From Methylobacterium terricola (GTDB lineage Bacteria > Pseudomonadota > Alphaproteobacteria > Rhizobiales > Beijerinckiaceae), in assembly GCF_006151805.1 (NCBI RefSeq), contig NZ_VDDA01000008.1, forward strand, positions 186,001 to 250,000: a stretch of 64,000 bases of DNA, given 5' to 3'. The notes below the pieces were generated by a model, which was not told where the DNA came from, searched no databases, and saw only the letters and a list, made by a program, of their open reading frames with translations. This document shows positions 16,347 to 24,876 of the stretch, piece by piece (within the stretch, counting starts at the first letter, position 1; every line of letters begins with the position of its first letter). The translations under genes and the position numbers were made by a program.

Positions 16347-17105
16347 TCACACCCAGCCGCCATCCACCACGTAATGCTGGTTGGTGCAGGCCCCGGCCTC
16401 CTCCGAGGCGAGGAACACCGCGAAGCGGGCGACGTCCGCCGGCACCAGCTTGCGCTTGAGGCACTGGCGGGCATTGATCTCGGCGTCGGATTCCGGCGTG
16501 ACCCAGAGGGCGAGCTGGCGCTCGGTCATGATCCAGCCCGGCGCCAGCGCGTTGACCCGGATGTTGTAGGGGCCGAAGTCGCGCGCGAGCGAGCGGGTGA
16601 GCCCGATCACCCCCGACTTGCAGGCGGTGTAGGCCGCCATGCCGCCCTGGCCGATCATCCACGACACCGAGCCGAAATTCACGATCGCGCCGCCGCCCGT
16701 CGCCTTCATGTCGGGCAGGACGGCTTGCGCGGCGAAGAACTGGTGCTTGAGGTTCACGGCGATGCGGCCGTCCCAGTAGGCCTCGGTCACCTCCTCGGTG
16801 GCGTGGCGCTCGTCATGGGCGGCGTTGTTCATCAGCACGTCGACCGGGCCGAAACGGTCGCGGATGCGGCCGATCGCGGCCTTGAGCGCCGGAATGTCGG
16901 TGACGTCGGCGTGCTCGAAGGCGACCGCGAGGCCCTGCCCCTCCAGCTCGGCGGCCAGGGCCCGCGACGGCGCGTCCGCGATGTCCAGGAAGCCGACCCG
17001 GGATTTCTGTCGGGCGAAGTGCCGGACCAGCTCCGCCCCGATGCCGGAACCGCCGCCCGTCACCACCACGACCTTGCCCGCAAGGTCCGGATAGATTGCC
17101 GCCAC
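16347..17105 (-). CDS. SDR-family sugar (aldose) 1-dehydrogenase
   Basis: This 252-residue short-chain dehydrogenase has an N-terminal NAD(P) motif TGGGSGIG, NNAAHD, the catalytic Ser in NFGSVSW, and YTACK as the Tyr-x3-Lys pair. The profile resembles xylose, arabinose or galactose 1-dehydrogenases, which oxidise the aldose to its lactone. The setting (sugar importer, aldose epimerase, lactonase) supports that. The GTG start at 17105 is preferred over ATG 17153 because AGGGAGGA lies 7 bases ahead. The gene is divergent from the GntR regulator. Confidence 0.85.
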   Translation of the reverse strand: MAAIYPDLAGKVVVVTGGGSGIGAELVRHFARQKSRVGFLDIADAPSRALAAELEGQGLAVAFEHADVTDIPALKAAIGRIRDRFGPVDVLMNNAAHDERHATEEVTEAYWDGRIAVNLKHQFFAAQAVLPDMKATGGGAIVNFGSVSWMIGQGGMAAYTACKSGVIGLTRSLARDFGPYNIRVNALAPGWIMTERQLALWVTPESDAEINARQCLKRKLVPADVARFAVFLASEEAGACTNQHYVVDGGWV

Positions 17106-17149
17106 CGCTTCCTCCCTGAAGCCCGTCGGTCCGCTCGACGCACTGAAAA

Positions 17150-17162
17150 TCATTTAATATGA
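17150..17162. promoter_or_regulatory. possible GntR operator in the divergent intergenic region
   Basis: TCAT and ATGA arms flank TTAAT in an AT-rich island between the divergent SDR and gntR genes. Its symmetry and position suit autoregulation by the GntR protein. It covers the upstream ATG of that gene, favouring the later TTG start. Confidence 0.35.
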
Positions 17163-17239
17163 CTATTCCAGTGGCCCGGCCGTTATCGCGGAATCCTGAC
17201 CCGCGGGCAAGAGGCGAAACGCGGTGGGAGGATGCAACC

Positions 17240-18073
17240 TTGGATGAGATCGGCGCCGGAATCGTGCCACCGACGGGTCCGGGCCAGGGAGATCTGGGCA
17301 GAGGGGATCGAGGCCAAGGGGATCGGGTCCGGGGGGGTCCTGGCCATGCCCGGGTGGCGCGGGCGCTCGGCACCGGCATCGTCGGCGGGTGCTTTCCCGA
17401 GGGCGCCGTGCTGCCGGGCGAGGCGGTGCTGCTCGCCCGCTTCGGCGTGTCGCGCACGGTGCTCCGCGAGGCGGTCAAGACGCTGTCGGGCAAGGGGATG
17501 CTGGAGGCCCGCACCCGGGTCGGCACCCGGGTGCGCGAGCGCGCGGCCTGGAACCTGTTCGACCGCGACGTGCTGGCTTGGTCCCTCGACGCGGGCATCG
17601 ACCGGCGCTTCCTGCGCGACCTCGCCGAGATCCGCCTGGCGATCGAGCCGGCGGCGGCGGCGCTCGCGGCCGAGCGCCGGACCGACGACGACATTGCGCG
17701 CCTCGACTCCTGCGTCGCCGCGATGCGGGACGCCGCCGGCCTCGACCCGGCCTTCGCGAGCGCCGACCTCGCCTTCCACCTCGCCCTGGCGGATGCCTCC
17801 GGCAACGTCTTCATGCATTCCGTCGGCGCCGTGACCGAGGCCGCCCTCGACGTGGTGTTCCGCATGAGCCGGCCGACCGACCCCGAGGCGCACGAGACCT
17901 CCTGGCGCGCCCACGCGGCGATCGCCGCGGCGATCCGCGCCGGCGATCCGGCGGCGGCGGCCCGGACGACCGAGGTGGTGGTTCGCGATGGGCTCCGGAA
18001 CGGCGCTGCGGCGGTGGAGGCGGCGAGCCCGCGCCCTACCCTTGTCCCGGTTCCCCGAGGAGCCCGACCATGA
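17240..18073 (+). CDS. GntR/FadR-family transcriptional regulator
   Basis: The product has a winged helix (VARALGTGIVGG, then LLARFGVSRTVLREAVKTL and EARTRVGTRVR) and a C-terminal FCD ligand domain with metal-ligand-like residues (Asp in EIRLAIEP context, FHLALADASGN, WRAHAAI). Such proteins usually repress sugar-acid or sugar catabolism. The TTG start at 17240 is chosen because GGGAGG sits 8 bases upstream; ATG 17159 would add 27 residues and lies inside a putative operator. The roughly 40 residues before the winged helix are Gly/Asp-rich and unlike the family. It overlaps the epimerase gene (ATGA). Confidence 0.82.
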   Translation: MDEIGAGIVPPTGPGQGDLGRGDRGQGDRVRGGPGHARVARALGTGIVGGCFPEGAVLPGEAVLLARFGVSRTVLREAVKTLSGKGMLEARTRVGTRVRERAAWNLFDRDVLAWSLDAGIDRRFLRDLAEIRLAIEPAAAALAAERRTDDDIARLDSCVAAMRDAAGLDPAFASADLAFHLALADASGNVFMHSVGAVTEAALDVVFRMSRPTDPEAHETSWRAHAAIAAAIRAGDPAAAARTTEVVVRDGLRNGAAAVEAASPRPTLVPVPRGARP

Positions 18074-19080
18074 GCGACAGAGCCCCCGTCCCCGTCGGCA
18101 CGATGCCGGACGGCAGCCCGATCCTCGAGGCGCGGCTGGAGGGCGACGGCCTCTCGGTCGCGATCCTGAGTGTCGGGGCGGTGATCCGCCGGCTCGACTT
18201 TCACGGCCACCCGATGGTGCTCGGCCGCGACGACCCGCACGACTACGTGGACAAGACCCCGCAATGCGGCGCCATCGTCGGGCGCTTCGCCAATCGCATC
18301 GCCGGCGGACGCTTCGCCCTCGACGGCACCGCTTACGCGCTGGCCCGCAACGAGGGCGGCCGCAACCACCTGCATGGCGGCGCGACGGGCTTCTCGCGGC
18401 GCAACTGGACCTTCACCGAGGTGGACGCGCGCAGCCTGACCCTGGCCTATCGGTCCGCGGACGGCGAGGAGGGCTATCCGGGGGCGCTCGACGTCACCTG
18501 CACCTACGCCATCACCGGCCCCGGCACCCTGCGCGCCACCCTTGTCGCCACGACCGACCGGCCGACGATCGTCAACCTGACGAACCACACCTACTTCAAC
18601 CTGCTGTTGCCCCCGGAGGGCTTCCCGGCGCCGGTGGTCGACGACCACGTCATCGAGATCCCGGCCGAGGCGTATCTCCCGGTCGATGACGGCCAGATCC
18701 CGACCGGCGCCATCGCCCCGGTCGCCGGCACGCGCTTCGACCTGCGCCGCCCGACGCGCATCGGCACCCAGGCCTTCGACCACGCCTTCGTGCTCGGGCG
18801 CGAGACCGTGGCCGAGCCGCGCCCGGTCGGGCGGATCACCGCGGCGGGCAGCGACGTGGCGCTGACGGTCCTGGCGACGGCCCCGGCGGTGCAGTTCTAC
18901 GACGGCACCAACCTGCCCAAGGCGGGCCTGGGCTACGACGCCCGCACCGCGCTCTGCCTCGAGCCCGAGGCCTTCCCGGATGCGCCGAACCATCCGGGCT
19001 TCCCGAGCGCGACCTTGCGCCCGGGCGAGACCTACCGCCAGATCATCGCGTATCGTTTCACCAAGGAGGACGCCCGATGA
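18070..19080 (+). CDS. galM: aldose 1-epimerase (mutarotase)
   Basis: The 336-residue enzyme interconverts alpha and beta anomers of aldoses. GalM signatures are visible: GRFANRIAGGRF, NHLHGG with the catalytic His region, LTNHTYFNL with the second His, and CLEPEAFPDAPNHP with the catalytic Glu. It overlaps gntR upstream and the lactonase gene downstream, both by four bases. It would supply the anomer used by the SDR dehydrogenase. Confidence 0.94.
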   Translation: MSDRAPVPVGTMPDGSPILEARLEGDGLSVAILSVGAVIRRLDFHGHPMVLGRDDPHDYVDKTPQCGAIVGRFANRIAGGRFALDGTAYALARNEGGRNHLHGGATGFSRRNWTFTEVDARSLTLAYRSADGEEGYPGALDVTCTYAITGPGTLRATLVATTDRPTIVNLTNHTYFNLLLPPEGFPAPVVDDHVIEIPAEAYLPVDDGQIPTGAIAPVAGTRFDLRRPTRIGTQAFDHAFVLGRETVAEPRPVGRITAAGSDVALTVLATAPAVQFYDGTNLPKAGLGYDARTALCLEPEAFPDAPNHPGFPSATLRPGETYRQIIAYRFTKEDAR

Positions 19081-19952
19081 GCGGCTGGGCCGGCATCTTC
19101 TGCGACCGCGCCTGCATCCTCGGCGAGGGACCGGCGGCGCATCCCGGCCTCGGCCGGCTCTACTGGCTCGACATCCTCGGCAAGCACCTGTGCGAGCGGC
19201 CGTTCTCGGGCGGCAGCACCACCCTGCACGACCTGCCGGTGATGGCCTCGATGGTGGCGCGGGTCGACGACGCCACCCTGCTGCTCGGGGCCGAGGACGG
19301 GCTGTACCTGCGCGACATCGCGAGCGGCCGGATGCGGCTCCTCACGGCCCTGGAGGCCGACCGGCCCGAGACACGCTCCAACGATGGACGGGTTCATCCG
19401 AGCGGGGCGCTGTGGCTCGGCACGATGGGCAAGCACGCCGAGCACGGGCTCGGCGCGATCCACTGGTTCTTCCGCGGCGAGGTGCGGACGCTGTTCACCG
19501 GCCTCACCATCCCGAACGCCATCGCGTTCACCGCCGACGGCGGGAGCGCGGTCTTCGCCGATTCGGACGTGGGCACGATCTGGCGCGTCGCCACCGATCC
19601 CGCCACCGGCCTGCCCACCGGCGACCGGCAGGTCTTCGTGACGATCCCCGCCTCCGAGGGCGCGCCGGACGGGGCGGTGATCGATGCCGACGGCCTGGTC
19701 TGGAACGCCCGCTGGGGCGGCGCCAGCCTCGACGCCTACGCCCCCGACGGCACGCGGGTGCGCAGCATCGCGATGCCGGCGCGCCAGGTGACCTGCCCGG
19801 CCTTCATCGGGCCGGACGCCGACACCCTGGTGGTCACCTCGGCGACGGAGGGCCTCGACCCGGACCGGAGCGACGACCGCTTCGCCGGGCGGACCTTCAC
19901 GGTGCCGGTGAAGGTGAAGGGGCGGTTCGAGCCGGCGGTCAGGGTGGAGTAG
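19077..19952 (+). CDS. SMP-30/gluconolactonase-family sugar lactonase
   Basis: The 291-residue six-bladed propeller protein keeps the metal-binding residues of the family: Glu in LGEGP (residue about 17), the Asn/Asp of SNDGRVHPSG, Asn in TIPNAIAF and Asp in EGAPDGAVIDADG. It hydrolyses an aldonolactone to the sugar acid. With the dehydrogenase, epimerase and importer it completes the first steps of an oxidative aldose pathway; a sugar-acid dehydratase is not in the window. Confidence 0.92.
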   Translation: MSGWAGIFCDRACILGEGPAAHPGLGRLYWLDILGKHLCERPFSGGSTTLHDLPVMASMVARVDDATLLLGAEDGLYLRDIASGRMRLLTALEADRPETRSNDGRVHPSGALWLGTMGKHAEHGLGAIHWFFRGEVRTLFTGLTIPNAIAFTADGGSAVFADSDVGTIWRVATDPATGLPTGDRQVFVTIPASEGAPDGAVIDADGLVWNARWGGASLDAYAPDGTRVRSIAMPARQVTCPAFIGPDADTLVVTSATEGLDPDRSDDRFAGRTFTVPVKVKGRFEPAVRVE

Positions 19953-20002
19953 CAGGCCGATGGCCCGCCGCGTTCTGGTCACCGGCACCCGCATCGCTGG
20001 CA

Positions 20003-20455
20003 TTACCGCCGAGTGTCGGGCGTTCCGCTCCGTCGCGCAGAGGCACCGGCCCCCGCCCGGTACGCGCCCGCCGCGGCGACCCGGATGACGATCGCGACCA
20101 GGAAGATCGCCTGATCGGATCCCGCCTGCCGCAGCAGCCCGAACGCGGCCGGCGCGAAGGCGTAGGCCCCTTGGGAGATGGCGACGATGAGCGCCACGAC
20201 CCGCGGCGCTTCGGCCGGCGTGAACTCGACCTGCGCGATGAGCGGCGGCAGCGACGTGGCGTTGCCGATGCCGAGGCCGACGAGAACCGCGCCCAGCAGC
20301 AGCAGGGAGGCGGTCGCATCCGCCAGGATGAGGACCCCGCACCCGACCGCCTGGACCAGAAGGCTCAGCACCGCCATGCGGCGACGATCCGTACCGGGCG
20401 GCATCATCCATCCGACCACGAGGCGTCCGACGATCGATGGCCGCCGGTCGGCCAT
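20003..20455 (-). pseudogene. truncated MFS transporter remnant
   Basis: The 150-residue frame matches only the second half of a major facilitator transporter: a GRLVVGWMMPPGTDRRR loop typical of MFS motif A between helices, followed by four or five hydrophobic segments. The N-terminal half is missing, with only non-coding-looking sequence upstream. The family is normally about 400 residues, so this is a remnant. The start is nominal. Confidence 0.65.
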
Positions 20456-20647
20456 GCAACGTGGAAGCCTGCTTGACTCGTTGCGCCGGCGACTTGGAAG
20501 CAGCGACTTGGCACCGACGCCGGCAACTTTCCAAGTCCTCGTGTGTCTAGGTCATCCCGGGGGATCGCCGCAGACGAGAACCGGGGGACCTACGATCGCT
20601 GACGATCGAGGACGACGCGAACGCGCCTCCTGCGTGCTGGTCCGGCT

Positions 20648-21034
20648 CTATCCGACGAGCAGACTGACGGCGTGGACGCGCATCAAGGTCGCTGTGACGA
20701 AGACACATGCCAGCGCCAGAGCAACCATCATCGCGACAGCGAAACCGGGCTCCGATTGAGGCGAGCGACGCAGCATGTAACCAGGGGCGACCCAGTTGGC
20801 AATGGTTGCCAGCACCAGCATGCCCGGGAACGAGAACAAATACTGGATCGTTCCCTCGCCCTTGTTAGGTCTATCTCCCGGATTGATCAAGTGATATAAA
20901 TCGTCAACATATCGCGCCCTCTGATAACCCCAGAACGCACTCGCCAGCGAGATTGCAGCCATAAGCGTCAGCAAGCAAGTATAATATCGATGATAAAGAC
21001 GTCGCCGATCCTCATCGTCGGAGTCTTGCTGCAT
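20648..21034 (-). CDS. small membrane protein of unknown function
   Basis: The 128-residue protein has a charged N-terminus (MQQDSDDEDRRR) and three hydrophobic segments (near residues 18-36, 68-86 and 97-118), so it is probably an inner-membrane protein. I do not recognise it. Its base composition is clearly less GC-rich than its neighbours and includes AT-rich codons, suggesting recent acquisition. It lies beside the MFS remnant. The 190 bases between the two show nothing I can assign. Confidence 0.6.
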   Translation of the reverse strand: MQQDSDDEDRRRLYHRYYTCLLTLMAAISLASAFWGYQRARYVDDLYHLINPGDRPNKGEGTIQYLFSFPGMLVLATIANWVAPGYMLRRSPQSEPGFAVAMMVALALACVFVTATLMRVHAVSLLVG

Positions 21035-21085
21035 GGATCGTCCTGAGGTTCGCGTCTCCTATATCACCAGATCGTTCGACCCCTG

Positions 21086-21766
21086 TCACCCGTCGTGGAA
21101 CACCGTGTAGGCTTCCACGGGCTCCCGCTCCGCCCGCAAAGCATTCACCGGCTCGTCCGGATCCGCGAATCCCAGCGCCATCCCGCACACGATCGTCTCG
21201 CTCTCCGGGATGCCGAGTTCGCCCCGCACCACCCCCGGATAGCTGGCGATCGCCGCCTGAGGGCAGGTGTCGAGGCCGCGGCCGCGGGCGGCGAGCATCA
21301 GGGTCTGCAGGAACATCCCGTAATCGAGCCAGCTGCCCTGCTCCAAGTCGCGGTCGATGGTGAAGACGAGGCCGACCGGGGCGCCGAAGAACGTGAAGTT
21401 ACGGCCCATCTGGCGCTTCGCGCCGTCGCGGTCGCCCTTCTCGATCCCGGCGAGGCCGTAGAGCTGCCAGCCGAGCGCCCGGCGGCGGCCGAGATACGGG
21501 TCGCGCCAATGGACCGGATAATACTCGTAGTCCCGCGCCTCGGGCGTATCGCTCTCGTGGGCAGCCGTGAGGGCGTCGGTGAGGCGCGCGAGCGCCGCAC
21601 CGGTGACAACATGAACCTTCCAGGGCTGGATGTTGCTGCCGCTCGGCGCCCGGCCGGCCAGCGCGATCAGGTCGCGGACCGTCGCGATCGGCACCGGATC
21701 GGGCCGGAAGCCCCGGACGCTGCGCCGGCTGGTGATCGCGGCGTCGACGGCGTTGCACTCGGTCAT
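21086..21766 (-). CDS. nitroreductase-family FMN oxidoreductase
   Basis: The 226-residue protein shows the FMN-binding family pattern: SRRSVRGFRPDPVP, GRAPSGSNIQPWKVHVV, MFLQTLMLAARGRGLDTCPQ and VCGMALGFADPDEPVN. Such enzymes reduce nitro, quinone or enone substrates with NAD(P)H. ATG 21766 follows GGGAGG. It is divergent from the FAD oxidoreductase gene. The substrate is unknown. Confidence 0.92.
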   Translation of the reverse strand: MTECNAVDAAITSRRSVRGFRPDPVPIATVRDLIALAGRAPSGSNIQPWKVHVVTGAALARLTDALTAAHESDTPEARDYEYYPVHWRDPYLGRRRALGWQLYGLAGIEKGDRDGAKRQMGRNFTFFGAPVGLVFTIDRDLEQGSWLDYGMFLQTLMLAARGRGLDTCPQAAIASYPGVVRGELGIPESETIVCGMALGFADPDEPVNALRAEREPVEAYTVFHDG

Positions 21767-21834
21767 GCGGACCTCCCTGGCCGCCCTGAGTGCCATGCCG
21801 CACGCCCTGCTTCCAGCCGCGGCGCCGATCGGGC

Positions 21835-23223
21835 ATGGTGCCGGACCCGTCTGAGAAACCCGGCACACCCGTGAACAACGATCCCCGCTCGCACGGCCTC
21901 TGGGAGAGAACCGCTCCGCCCGCCCCCGAGACCGCCCCCTTGCGCGGCGACGCGATAGCCGACGTGGCGGTGGTCGGGGCCGGCTATACCGGCCTTTCGG
22001 CGGCCCTCCACCTCGCGGAAACGGGCGCCCGGGTCGTGGTGCTGGAGGGCGAGGCGGTGGGGTTCGGCGGGTCGGGGCGCAATGTCGGCCTCGTCAATGC
22101 CGGCCTGTGGGTGAAGCCCGACCTCGTGCCGGCGGCCTTGGGGCCCGAGCGCGGCGAGCGGCTGCTGGCCCTCCTCGGCGATGCGCCGCGACGCGTCTTC
22201 GATCTCGTCGCCACCCACGGCATCGCCTGCGAGGCGGAAGGCGCGGGCACGCTGCATTGCGCGGTCGGGCCTAAGGGCCTGGCCGATCTCGAGGACCGGG
22301 CGCGGCAATGGCAGGCCCGCGGGGCGCCGGTGCGCCTCCTCGATGCCGCGGAGGCCGCCCGGCTCACCGGCACGCCGGCTTACGCGGGCGCGCTCCTCGA
22401 CGAGCGCGCCGGTACGATCCAGCCCCTGGCCTATGCCCGCGGCCTCGCCCGGGCGGCGCTCGCGGCAGGCGCCGCGATCCATACCGGCAGCCCTGTCCTC
22501 GGCGTCGCGGACGAGGGCGGGCGCTGGCGCCTCGCGACGCCGGGCGGGTGCGTGAGCGCCGAGTGGGTCGTCGTCGCCACCAACGCCTATACGCGGGCGC
22601 CCTGGCCGGAGATCCGGGCCGAGATCGCCCGCCTGCCGTATTTCAACATCGCAACCGCGCCGCTCTCCGACAATCTGCGCGGCACGGTCCTGCCCGGGCG
22701 CCAGGGCGCCTGGGACACCAAGGCGGTGCTGACCTCGTTCCGCCTCGACGCCGCCGGCCGGCTGGTGATCGGCAGCGTCGGCGCCTTGCGCGGCACGGGC
22801 GGGCCGGTGCACCGGGCCTGGGCACGACGCACCCTGCGCCAGCTGTTTCCGCAGGCCGGCGACGTGCCGTTCGAGGCCGAGTGGTACGGACAGATCGGCA
22901 TGACGACGGATGCCCTGCCGCGCTTCCATCGGCTGGCGCGCCGGGTGGTGGCGTTCAGCGGCTACAACGGCCGCGGCATCGCCCCCGGCACCGCCTTCGG
23001 GCGGGTGCTCGCCGACCTCGTCGCCGGCACGATCACCGAGGACGCGCTGCCGCTCCCGGTGACGGCCCCGGTGCCGATCGGCTTCCAAGCCGTGCGGGAA
23101 CTCGCCTACGAGGTCGGGGCGCAGGCGGTGCATCTCGGCGAGGCGCGGCTTCCGGGGCGGAGGGCGGAGGGGCGAGGCGACCTCATCTCCCGATCGGGGC
23201 GAAACGGCACACGCCCGGAGTAA
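21835..23223 (+). CDS. FAD-dependent oxidoreductase, DAO/amino-acid oxidase family
   Basis: The dinucleotide fold VAVVGAGYTGLSAALHLAE begins near residue 45. GGSGRNVGLVNAG, VVVATNAYT and the C-terminal GYNGRGIAPGTAFGR are typical of the DAO/PuuB-like family that oxidises amines or N-methylated amino acids. The start is uncertain between ATG 21835 and GTG 21871; relatives usually begin near the DPRSHGLW segment, which favours the later one. The following genes encode an amino-acid-type ABC importer, so this enzyme probably oxidises the imported compound. Confidence 0.88.
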   Translation: MVPDPSEKPGTPVNNDPRSHGLWERTAPPAPETAPLRGDAIADVAVVGAGYTGLSAALHLAETGARVVVLEGEAVGFGGSGRNVGLVNAGLWVKPDLVPAALGPERGERLLALLGDAPRRVFDLVATHGIACEAEGAGTLHCAVGPKGLADLEDRARQWQARGAPVRLLDAAEAARLTGTPAYAGALLDERAGTIQPLAYARGLARAALAAGAAIHTGSPVLGVADEGGRWRLATPGGCVSAEWVVVATNAYTRAPWPEIRAEIARLPYFNIATAPLSDNLRGTVLPGRQGAWDTKAVLTSFRLDAAGRLVIGSVGALRGTGGPVHRAWARRTLRQLFPQAGDVPFEAEWYGQIGMTTDALPRFHRLARRVVAFSGYNGRGIAPGTAFGRVLADLVAGTITEDALPLPVTAPVPIGFQAVRELAYEVGAQAVHLGEARLPGRRAEGRGDLISRSGRNGTRPE

Positions 23224-23311
23224 CATCACGCAAACCCTGACAGCCCTTCCTTCTGGCCCGCCACGTGCAAAGCGCGGCCTCGGGAAGGCGCCCGAGAAGG
23301 AGTTTTTCGTG

Positions 23312-24175
23312 ATGCTGTCGCGCAGATCGCTGGCAGGCCTTGTTGGGGCTGGCACCCTGGTGGCGGGAGCCGCCTCCGTCGTCTCCTCCCCGGTCCTCTC
23401 CTCACAGGCCCTGGCGCAAGACGCCACCGAGAGCGCCTTCGACCGGATCCGGCGCACCAAGAAGCTGCGCACCGCGGCGGTGGCCGGCGGCGCGCCGTAC
23501 TACCAGAAGGACTTGGCCACCGGGCAGTGGCGCGGCTTCTACGTCGACATGGCGAAGGCGCTGGCCGCCGAGCTCGAGGCGGAGCTGGAACTGTCCGAGA
23601 CCACCTGGGGTAATGCGGTGCTCGACCTCCAGGCCAACAAGATCGACATGTTCTTCGGCCTGAACCCGACCCCGAAGCGGGCTTTGGTGGTCGATTTCTC
23701 GGTCCCGGTCTTCAGCAACGCCTTCACGGTGATCGCCAAGAAGGGCTTCGCCCCCAAGACCTGGGCCGAGCTGAACAGCCCGGACGTCAAGCTCGCGGTC
23801 GATGTCGGCTCCTCGCACGATGCCGTCGTGACGCGACTGTGCCCGAAGGCCCAGATCATGCGCTTCAAGTCCGCCGACGAGGCGACGCTGGCGCTCTCGA
23901 CCGGTCGCGTCGACGCGCAATGCCTGATCCTGATGCTGGCGATGACCGTGCTGAAGAAGAACCCGGCGCTCGGACAATTGGTGGTGCCGAACCCGGTCTT
24001 CGCCACCACCTCGAATGCTGGCTTCCGGCGCGAGCGCGACAAGACGCTGCGCGATTTCGTCAATACCTGGATCGACTACAACAAGGGGCTGGGCTTCATC
24101 CGCCAGACCATCGTGTCGAACATGGAGCTGGTCGGCGTCACCGAGGCCGACATGCCGGCCGGCATCTCGCTGTGA
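23312..24175 (+). CDS. amino-acid-type ABC transporter substrate-binding protein
   Basis: The 287-residue protein has a Tat-like leader (SRRSLAGL with a hydrophobic stretch, cleavage near SQALAQD) and a family 3 periplasmic binding fold with GFYVDMAKALAAEL and FVNTWIDYNKGLGF. It would capture a polar amino acid or betaine. An AAGGAG site lies 10 bases before ATG 23312; a GTG one codon earlier is possible. The permease and ATPase genes follow. Confidence 0.92.
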   Translation: MLSRRSLAGLVGAGTLVAGAASVVSSPVLSSQALAQDATESAFDRIRRTKKLRTAAVAGGAPYYQKDLATGQWRGFYVDMAKALAAELEAELELSETTWGNAVLDLQANKIDMFFGLNPTPKRALVVDFSVPVFSNAFTVIAKKGFAPKTWAELNSPDVKLAVDVGSSHDAVVTRLCPKAQIMRFKSADEATLALSTGRVDAQCLILMLAMTVLKKNPALGQLVVPNPVFATTSNAGFRRERDKTLRDFVNTWIDYNKGLGFIRQTIVSNMELVGVTEADMPAGISL

Positions 24176-24202
24176 GTCGGTGAGGCCGCGGAGCGACCTG
24201 AG

Positions 24203-24865
24203 ATGTATACGTGGGATTTCGGTTCGCTCTGGACCTACCGCTGGCTGTTCGTCCAGGGGCTCGGCGTCACCGTGGCCTTCACGGTCGCGATCGTGGTGAT
24301 CGGGCTCTTGGTCGGCCTCGCGGCCGCCCTCGCCAAGCTGTCCGGCTTCGCGCCCCTGCGCTGGCTCAGCGACGCCTATATCGAGGTCTTCCGCTGCACC
24401 CCGCTGCTGGTGCAGCTGGTGTGGTTCTACTACGCCCTGCCGATCCTCGCCGGGATCGAGATCTCGGCGGTCGGCGCCTCTGTGCTGGCCTTGTCGCTCT
24501 ATGGCGGCTCGTTCTACGCCGAGATCATCCGCGGCGGCATCGTGTCGATCGACCGCGGCCAGGGCGAGGCGGCGGCGGCCCTCGGGATGACACCGGCCCA
24601 GAGCCTGCGCCGGATCATCCTGCCCCAGGCTCTCAAGCGCATGGTGCCGCCGCTGATGAACCAGTCGATCATCCAGTTCAAGAACACCTCGCTGGTCTCG
24701 GTGCTGGCGGTGCCGGACCTGCTCTACCAGGGCCAAGTGGCAGCCCACGACAGCTACCGGCCGCTGGAGATCTACACGCTCGTGGCGGTTCTGTACTTCG
24801 CGGCTTTGTACCCGCTCACCTGGATCGTGCGCCGGGGCGAGAAGCGCCTCGCCACCAGCGATTGA
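24203..24865 (+). CDS. amino-acid ABC transporter permease (HisMQ family)
   Basis: The 220-residue inner-membrane permease has about five helices and the EAA loop (GQGEAAAALGMTPAQSLRRI, near residue 130) through which it contacts the ATPase. CTPLLVQLVWFYY is typical of polar amino-acid permeases. It lies 27 bases after the binding-protein gene and is the only permease gene, so it may act as a homodimer. Confidence 0.94.
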   Translation: MYTWDFGSLWTYRWLFVQGLGVTVAFTVAIVVIGLLVGLAAALAKLSGFAPLRWLSDAYIEVFRCTPLLVQLVWFYYALPILAGIEISAVGASVLALSLYGGSFYAEIIRGGIVSIDRGQGEAAAALGMTPAQSLRRIILPQALKRMVPPLMNQSIIQFKNTSLVSVLAVPDLLYQGQVAAHDSYRPLEIYTLVAVLYFAALYPLTWIVRRGEKRLATSD

Positions 24866-24876
24866 GGCTTCATGCC

